This document shows positions 58,540 through 64,000 of a stretch of 64,000 nucleotides of DNA, piece after piece (the stretch's first letter is position 1; every line of letters begins with the position of its first letter). Source of the stretch: Gigaspora rosea (lineage: Eukaryota; Glomeromycota; Glomeromycetes; Diversisporales; Gigasporaceae); assembly GCA_003550325.1 (NCBI GenBank), contig QKWP01000064.1:63601-127600 (forward strand), read 5' to 3'. A model generated the notes under the pieces. The model did not search any database and had not been told where the DNA came from. It worked only from the letters and a program-made list of their open reading frames with translations. The position numbers and the translations under genes are program-made.

Positions 58540-59560
58540 ACCTAACCACCACAATTCCTACCTTTATACATATCGGGAACACTTACTTCCACCAAAAACA
58601 ACTCTATCTAAACGCGATAATACGAAAACTTGGATTACTGACCCTTTTTATAACATTGACTATAGTGAAAAATCAATGGTATCATCTACAAGACATACTC
58701 TCAAACAGTAATAACAGTGACATATTATTGACTAACAGGCCATTTCATTGTGCCAACTACTTCATTTATCAGTTTCAATCTTTAAAGAAAGAACTTTACA
58801 AAAAACTAGACATAACGGGGTTTGGAAATGTTACTGATTTTTTGACAGGGTCGAATTTCAAAACAGGGTGCCGGGCACACCTACAGTTGTTACTGGACAA
58901 CTGAAACCATTAAAACTATGATTACAAACGATGTAATACAATTGACCATGCCAAACCCATTATATGAACCAGAACTATACGCCGCCTCTCCAATAACCAG
59001 ATACATACCTACAACGAAAAATGCAGAGGTCTAAATCCCCTAACACAAACCTGCAAAAAAGGATTTTCTTGTTCTTACTGTGAATCTACACACTACCAAG
59101 GAGATTCTCGATACATGTATAAATGCCTAACAGAGGCAGACTCGTGGGTTGTCCCTTATCATGCCCCTACTCACTTACTTTGGGATGTACATATGAACAC
59201 TCAATATATAACAAGTAAAGGGTTTGAACGGTACATGGCAAAATACATCTCGAAGGCTGAACCCACCCACCTTTTCAACATCTATGAAAATAACTTGCTA
59301 AGGGAACACGTAATTGCACGAAGGCTTGGCTCAATGGAACTTATGTTCCTCCTCCTCGGTCATCAAATATGCAACTCTTCTATCACCGTAAAATTCTTAC
59401 AACAGACCCACTGCCAACAAAAAATCGTTCTGTACTGCCTGCCTACATGATAGAAAAAGACAATGAAAACCCTTACTATGATGACACCGTTATGAAATAT
59501 ATGCATCGACCACATGATCCTCAATTCGAAAATCTTATTTACCCGCAGTACTACGAAAAG
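58540..59560 (+). pseudogene. Helitron Rep remnant
   Basis: LGLLTLFITLTIVKNQWYHL (about 58633-58692) matches the opening of the Helitron-like N domain, in which the pattern is LP(T)LFITLT...W. GAGHTYSCYW at 58867-58896 sits where the HUH metal motif is expected; it reads His-x-Tyr, so the second His may be lost. DSWVVPYHAPTHLLWDVHMN, then ERYMAKYISKAEPTHLF (59139-59270), match the region with WVVPYNP..L and KY..KY..K. The Rep nuclease cuts and joins single strands at the element's ends. Several stops. The line continues across the 2-kb insertion at 59561. Confidence 0.8.
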
Positions 59561-59851
59561 TAGTGTTTGGATCTGTTAGATTTTTTATCCAGATTATCCA
59601 GATAATACAAATAACAGATAACGATTTTGTTCAACAGATAATTTATCCGGATAGTTACTTTAAGTTCAGATAATTATCTATAGATTATCTGTATAAATAT
59701 ATATGGTGAAAACCCTACATGTGCATATACTTATAAATAATAAATACTCATAAATCATGACTTTGATGGAAAGTACGTGACTGGTATACTTTTTTTAATT
59801 GGCATTATTTTCAAATTACAGATATAAGAGTATTTATACAATGGTTCAAAC

Positions 59852-60091
59852 TAGTGATGCCACCGAAATTGGTTTTTACAAAAAGACCTATTTTGTCTTT
59901 ATTAGAGAAAATTAAAATTTTTTATAAGGAAGAGCAAATAAAATTTATATAGATATGTTTCTTATAATTTCGTCTATTCAAAAAAAGTATCAAATAATTT
60001 CGTCTTTCAAGTAAAATAGGTCAAAAACAATTTTGTCTTCAAATTTTAATTTCGGATTTTAGAACCCGAAATGCTTTCATCCTCATGTATA
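59852..60091 (-). mobile_element. hAT-type MITE, family TATACATGAGG/TAGTGATG, copy 3 (240 bp)
   Basis: In reverse orientation: begins TAGTGATGCCACCGAAATTG and ends CCTCATGTATA. Exact 8-bp duplication GTTCAAAC at 59844-59851 and 60092-60099. Nested in the 2-kb hAT-type element. Confidence 0.95.
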
Positions 60092-60872
60092 GTTCAAACT
60101 GTGAATATTTAATCACTTGCTTGGTAAGTATGAGTGCGTATATGTATTTAACCTTTTAAAAGTATATTATATTCGTTTATCTATTATCTCAGCTTTAATC
60201 CTAAACACTATCTTTATTGTTCTTTTGATTAGACAAACCTGTATACTATATATTCGTTCGCGTCAAAAGAACTTAAATCTTGTTAATCTAATACCGTAAT
60301 ACTTCGAAATGTTTTACTATATTTAGGATGCATATTATAAAAAAGCCTTAAATATATAGAACTTAGAATATATATAGTTTAGTAGCATTTTAAAATACAT
60401 ATCAGATATTAATAAAAGGATATAAAAATCTCGAAAAACTTTAATGAATTTAGTATGAATATTTGATACGTATTAGCTTGCTACTAAGTAAAGTAAATGC
60501 GAATTTGGAAAATCAACATTAATTTCCACTGCAATTAATTGTTCGGTAGGCCTGAAATCAGGTTTTGCTCTTTGAAAGTCAGACTAACAATTTTATATGA
60601 CACAAAATACAGAAGCAAGTATTAGTTGATTCTCTAACTTTTAAGACCTGAATTGTTTCCCATGTTCGTTAAAAGAGCAAGCTTCTCCAAAAAAGTTAAT
60701 ACTTTCCAACTTGTTCTTAAGCAAGAAATAAAACAGTTAGCCTTAACTGTTAATGTTAGAGGTTATAGGGTTGGAGCGATGTTACTATACGTAAAATTCT
60801 CGTCATTTTAATTAGTACAACAAGATCAATTTAAACATTAGTTTTTGGCTATTTTCGCTTGTTTCTTCTTTT

Positions 60873-61298
60873 GTGTGTGTTGGATTCTTGATCCGGAATA
60901 GTCAAAATTTGCACTTTCCGGTTGGCTATTTCCTCTCCAGGAGTTTGTATTGTCCATGCAATAAGTGGATATATAAAATTGCAATCAAGGTCAGCAATTT
61001 AAGCGACGCCCATAAGAAAATAAATTGCAGAATCAGGTATCGTATCTTGAAAGTTAGGCTATGTGATACAAAATACAGGAGCAAGAGATGTAAAGATGTA
61101 ATACACGAAGTTTCTATATATATTTATATCCTTGCTTCATTATATGTGTTTATACAAGATTTTGCATATGTATGCCATTTAATTTTCATTTCTGGTTCAT
61201 TTATCTCGAATATAATATATATCATTAAAGTTGTTAGTGGAACAACATACTCAGGAGCAACCCTGGCTATCCTCCAGTTTAAAGATAGAGTGTATTGA
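60873..61298 (+). CDS. Open frame of 141 codons inside the 2-kb hAT-type element, unrecognised
   Basis: Starts MCVGFLIRNSQNLHFPVGYF and includes a hydrophobic stretch (SIYIYILASLYVFIQDFAYV) and the end SGATLAILQFKDRVY. No domain recognised. Its second half overlaps an internal repeat of the element. It may be a captured host fragment or chance; expression is not evident. Confidence 0.25.
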   Translation: MCVGFLIRNSQNLHFPVGYFLSRSLYCPCNKWIYKIAIKVSNLSDAHKKINCRIRYRILKVRLCDTKYRSKRCKDVIHEVSIYIYILASLYVFIQDFAYVCHLIFISGSFISNIIYIIKVVSGTTYSGATLAILQFKDRVY

Positions 61299-61555
61299 AA
61301 TATCAAGAATTATATAATAACTCGGAGGTGCAAACCTGGGTTGTTCGCACATCTATAGTACAATTTTGCAAGTATTTGTCTGCATTATACTAAATTTATA
61401 TTTAGGCTTATCTAGTATCTAATAATTAACAGATTATCTAGATAGTTATCCAGATAATAGAATTATGAACAGATATAAATAACAGATAATGACTTTTTCA
61501 ACAGGTAGTTATCTATAGATAAACAGATTATCTAGATCCAAATACTAACGAAAAG

Positions 61556-63180
61556 TACTTGATTACCCTATCACAATCCACAATATCATGCCATACCTAT
61601 TGCGATGAATTGGAAATTACGTAGTAAAAAAAAAAAAGAAATCATAATCAGAAATCATCTACTCAGAATCGAAGACGATGAATTGTACTTCTACCAACAA
61701 TTACTCATGAATGTCCCTGCAAGAAACAAAGATGATTACAAAACAAACCTGATAGGATCCTACAGAGAAAATATCTATCATTATTTCCAAATACGCTCTT
61801 TGACTTACAAAACCAAGAAACTAAAACCTACCATTTCTGAATATCTGACTTAAACACCCAATTCGCCAAGATGCTAGACAGGCTATTACACACACTTAAC
61901 CACCAACTACCCATGGACCTCCACCGCATAATCCAAATACAATTAGAAAATCTACAAATCCTCCCTAATATTGTTCCTCCAACTGCCACACTCAAACTAC
62001 CACAGGACCAATACAATGCTTTATCAACCATATCCATGTACATAGGTCGGATAAACACCAACAAGTGGCTCTGTTTTTTTATAACTGGACCTGCCAGAAC
62101 AGGAAAATCCTATATCATTATCATAATTATAAGACTACTTGAACAAAAACATTCAAACTACCTACTTTTAGCTCCGACTAGTATTGTGGCCCAGAACTAT
62201 ACATGAGGACGAAAGCATTTCAGGATCTAAAACCCGAACTTAAAATTTGAAGACGAAATTATTTGATACTTTTTTTGAATAGATGAAATTATAAGGAACA
62301 TATCTATATAAATTTTATTTGCTCTTTCTTATAAAAAATTTTAGTTTTCTCTAATAAAGACGAAATAGTCCTTTTTTAAAAATTAATTTCAGTGGCATCA
62401 CTACCCAGAATATAGATAGAAAAACTATACACTCTAAACTACATATAACCTCCAGCCATAAGAGATTTTTTATACAAGCTATTACAAACAAAGAACTTAA
62501 CACCTGCCTAAAACAAATTGACACTATAATAATAGACGAAATATCGATGGTTTCCACTAAACTACTAGATTTCATTTCCAATCTCTTCACTAGACTACAC
62601 AACAATACAATAGCATTTGGCAGAATCAACGTAATCGTCATCAGTGATCTTTTCCAATTACCTCCTGTCACAGGACAATCCGTATTCTGGGCATCGATTT
62701 GGTCTTTGTTCTACCCCTTATTTCTAAGAACCCTATATAGGCAAAATGTGGATTTTCAATTCTACACGCTCCTGCAAGAAGTGAGAACAGGCACCATCTC
62801 AACAGAAGCCTGGAACATGTTAAATCAACGCTTTTCAGAATTCTTAGACCACCCACAATAGATACGCTACTGAACACTATACATATAGTAGGATTCAGAG
62901 AAAATGCCCAACAAATAAACAGAATAATCTGCAATATGCTCCCTGTAACAAATGATAAATTTCTCTTATCAGAAGCAATAGACTATATAGATACCACACT
63001 ATGCACTGCTACTCAATCCGACAAACTATTTAAGCAAAAAACCAATCTACCATCCTCTATCCGTCTACAACCAGGTGCCTGAGTAATGTACCTAATAATT
63101 CATTGATCAAACATGGCATATGCAATGGCACCGTAGGAATAATAACCGATATTACTATCAGAAAAAATGGGAGATATCAG
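61556..63180 (+). pseudogene. Helitron PIF1-like helicase remnant
   Basis: Segments in order: an alpha-helical leader (YFQIRSLTYKTKKLKPTISE, about 61790); LPQDQYNALSTISMYI; CFFITGPARTGKSYIIIIII (Walker A, about 62083-62140); LLLAPTSIVAQN, where a MITE interrupts; then DTIIIDEISMVSTKLLDFIS (Walker B, from about 62521); VIVISDLFQLPPVTGQSVFW (motif III); RTLYRQNVDFQF...LLQEVRTG (motif IV region); and finally ICNGTVGIITDITIRKNG near 63118-63171, the NGT..I segment close to the PIF1 C-terminus. It would unwind DNA during rolling-circle transposition. Several stops. The sequence diverges after about 63210. Confidence 0.88.
62198..62403 (+). mobile_element. hAT-type MITE, family TATACATGAGG/TAGTGATG, copy 4 (206 bp)
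   Basis: Begins TATACATGAGGACGAAAGCA, ends GTGGCATCACTA. Flanked by CCCAGAAC and CCCAGAAT (8 bp, one mismatch). Inserted in the helicase, in the ...PTSIVAQN segment, which then resumes IDRKTIHSKL. Confidence 0.92.
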
Positions 63181-63190
63181 ACATGCCGGT

Positions 63191-64000
63191 TTAAGCTGCT
63201 TGGATAGTAAATAAGGATTGGGAAAATCAGATAGGCTGAGATGGATATCGGATAGGGTGGGTTTATAAGATATAAAGGAGGTAAATATGTAATAACGAAT
63301 ATGTAATCAAATAATAAATCAATGTATCACAATAAATAATAAATTAAATAAATAATTGTTATGCAACATTTAGCAAATATGAGAAATAAATAAATCAATC
63401 ATGTAATAATCATTCAATACGATATATAAATAAATAAATCAAATCAGCAGATACGATATAAAAAGAATCTACTCAGAAGACTTTATTATAAAGGAGGAAT
63501 TCACTCAGATAAACCAAATATACAAGAAGAGTGAATACATTGGTCTTTTATACATGTTAGCGAACTCAATTTCCCCCGGGTCATTATCCTTCCGTTATTA
63601 CTAATACATAATTCTGTCAACACCAATTATACTTTTCCCTCACGTCTTTATCCAATTCAAGACTCAAACCCAAAGTATTAATTTAGAATCTGCCTTTCTA
63701 ATTCTTCATTGGGCTAGCAGATTTGTGATAATATTTAAAGGCTTCATGCACTTAGCATTGTTTATGCATGAATCAATTTAATTTCACGCGTCGCAGATAA
63801 TTTAGTATGGATATCGGGTTTGGTAATTATACATATCTACAGGAGGACATATATGGCAATTGGGATATCTATAGATAGTAATAAAAAATGATCTATATAT
63901 GGTAATAACGTAGGGTGGGTATAGGTATTATATTTTAGGAAGGGATAAGCGATCATAATCGTGGGCAATTTAAGGTGATCGGATCGTGATCGTACAGGAA
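63191..64000. other. Unassigned right end of the window
   Basis: The coding line of the Helitron stops near 63210 and a different sequence begins, with words such as GGATATCGGATAGGGTGGGT and, near the end, GTAGGGTGGGTATAGGTATT and AAGGGATAAGCGATCATAAT. There is an A+T-rich block of AATAAATAA words (63300-63450). It may be the edge of another element that continues beyond the window. No gene identified. Confidence 0.4.

Larger units (their letters stand above)
59561..61547. mobile_element. hAT-type element of 2 kb carrying one open frame
   Basis: TIRs TAGTGTTTGGATCT and TAGTATTTGGATCTAG (reversed). Exact 8-bp duplication ACGAAAAG at 59553-59560 and 61548-61555. Subterminal words TTATCCAGATTATCCAGATA and ACAGATAATGA repeat near both ends, suiting a transposase-binding array. 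The interior holds a nested MITE, a 141-codon frame and two copies of a phrase near 60551 and 61028 (AATCAGGT..., TCTTGAAAGT, ACAAAATACAG(A/G)AGCAAG). It lacks hAT transposase motifs. Confidence 0.9.
56070..63190 (+). mobile_element. Decayed Helitron with Rep and PIF1-like helicase, multiply interrupted
   Basis: A single plus-strand coding line, N-terminal region, Rep, then superfamily-1 helicase, is the layout of a Helitron RepHel protein. Many stops and shifts break it. It is interrupted by a TA-flanked element (57091-58082), a hAT-type MITE (58290-58518), a 2-kb hAT-type element (59561-61547, itself holding a MITE) and another MITE (62198-62403). The helicase breaks off near 63210. Neither the 5'-TC nor the 3' hairpin-CTRR terminus was found, so the limits are approximate. 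Confidence 0.85.

Noticed and set aside
1-64000. CRISPR array or prokaryotic operon features.
   Set aside because: The repeats are palindromic arrays or tandem repeats without uniform unique spacers, and the host genes have spliceosomal introns.
63191-64000. The edge of a retroelement with long terminal repeats.
   Set aside because: Some repeated words resemble such an end, but there is no paired repeat, no duplication and no coding part inside the window.

Overview
The window looks like nuclear DNA of a fungus with an A+T-rich, transposon-crowded genome. An arbuscular mycorrhizal fungus (Glomeromycotina, Rhizophagus-like) fits best. The reasons are short GT-AG introns, a Kre9/KNH-type Ser/Thr-rich cell-surface protein, a decayed BTB-BACK-TLDc gene of the kind greatly expanded in those fungi, and dense layers of DNA transposons. 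The species call is inference.

Host genes cluster at the left. Positions 2978-7360 (+) hold a complete six-exon gene for SCAP, the sterol-sensing escort protein of SREBP. Positions 12949-14239 (+) hold a three-exon gene for a secreted, probably GPI-anchored Kre9/KNH-family protein. An unrecognised reading frame lies at 15582-16133 (-), and a doubtful small gene at 8061-8430 (-). A BTB-BACK-TLDc pseudogene lies at 36515-38030 (+).

From about 14.2 kb on, nearly everything is mobile DNA, and many element ends could be fixed from terminal inverted repeats (TIRs) plus target-site duplications (TSDs). There are eight PIF/Harbinger-like foldback elements with TTA/TAA duplications; at least eight hAT-type non-autonomous elements with 8-bp duplications; two copies of a MULE-like element with about 10-bp duplications, plus a third, different element with a 9-bp one; a TA-flanked pogo/mariner-like element; three copies of a tRNA-headed SINE and a fourth poly(A)-tailed retroposed insert; a decayed LINE (about 41.9-47.7 kb, +); a decayed BED-finger hAT transposase gene (50.4-53.7 kb, -); and a decayed Helitron with Rep and PIF1-like helicase regions (about 56.1-63.2 kb, +).

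The most striking structures are a Russian-doll element at 28075-34329, where a 6.3-kb foldback with TTA duplications encloses an alternating palindromic array and five further insertions; a 1.9-kb element at 48088-49973 built of nine hairpins in nested palindromes; and a shared degenerate phrase that recurs in otherwise different foldback repeats across the window. Insertion order can be read in several places because paralogous empty sites are present in the same window.
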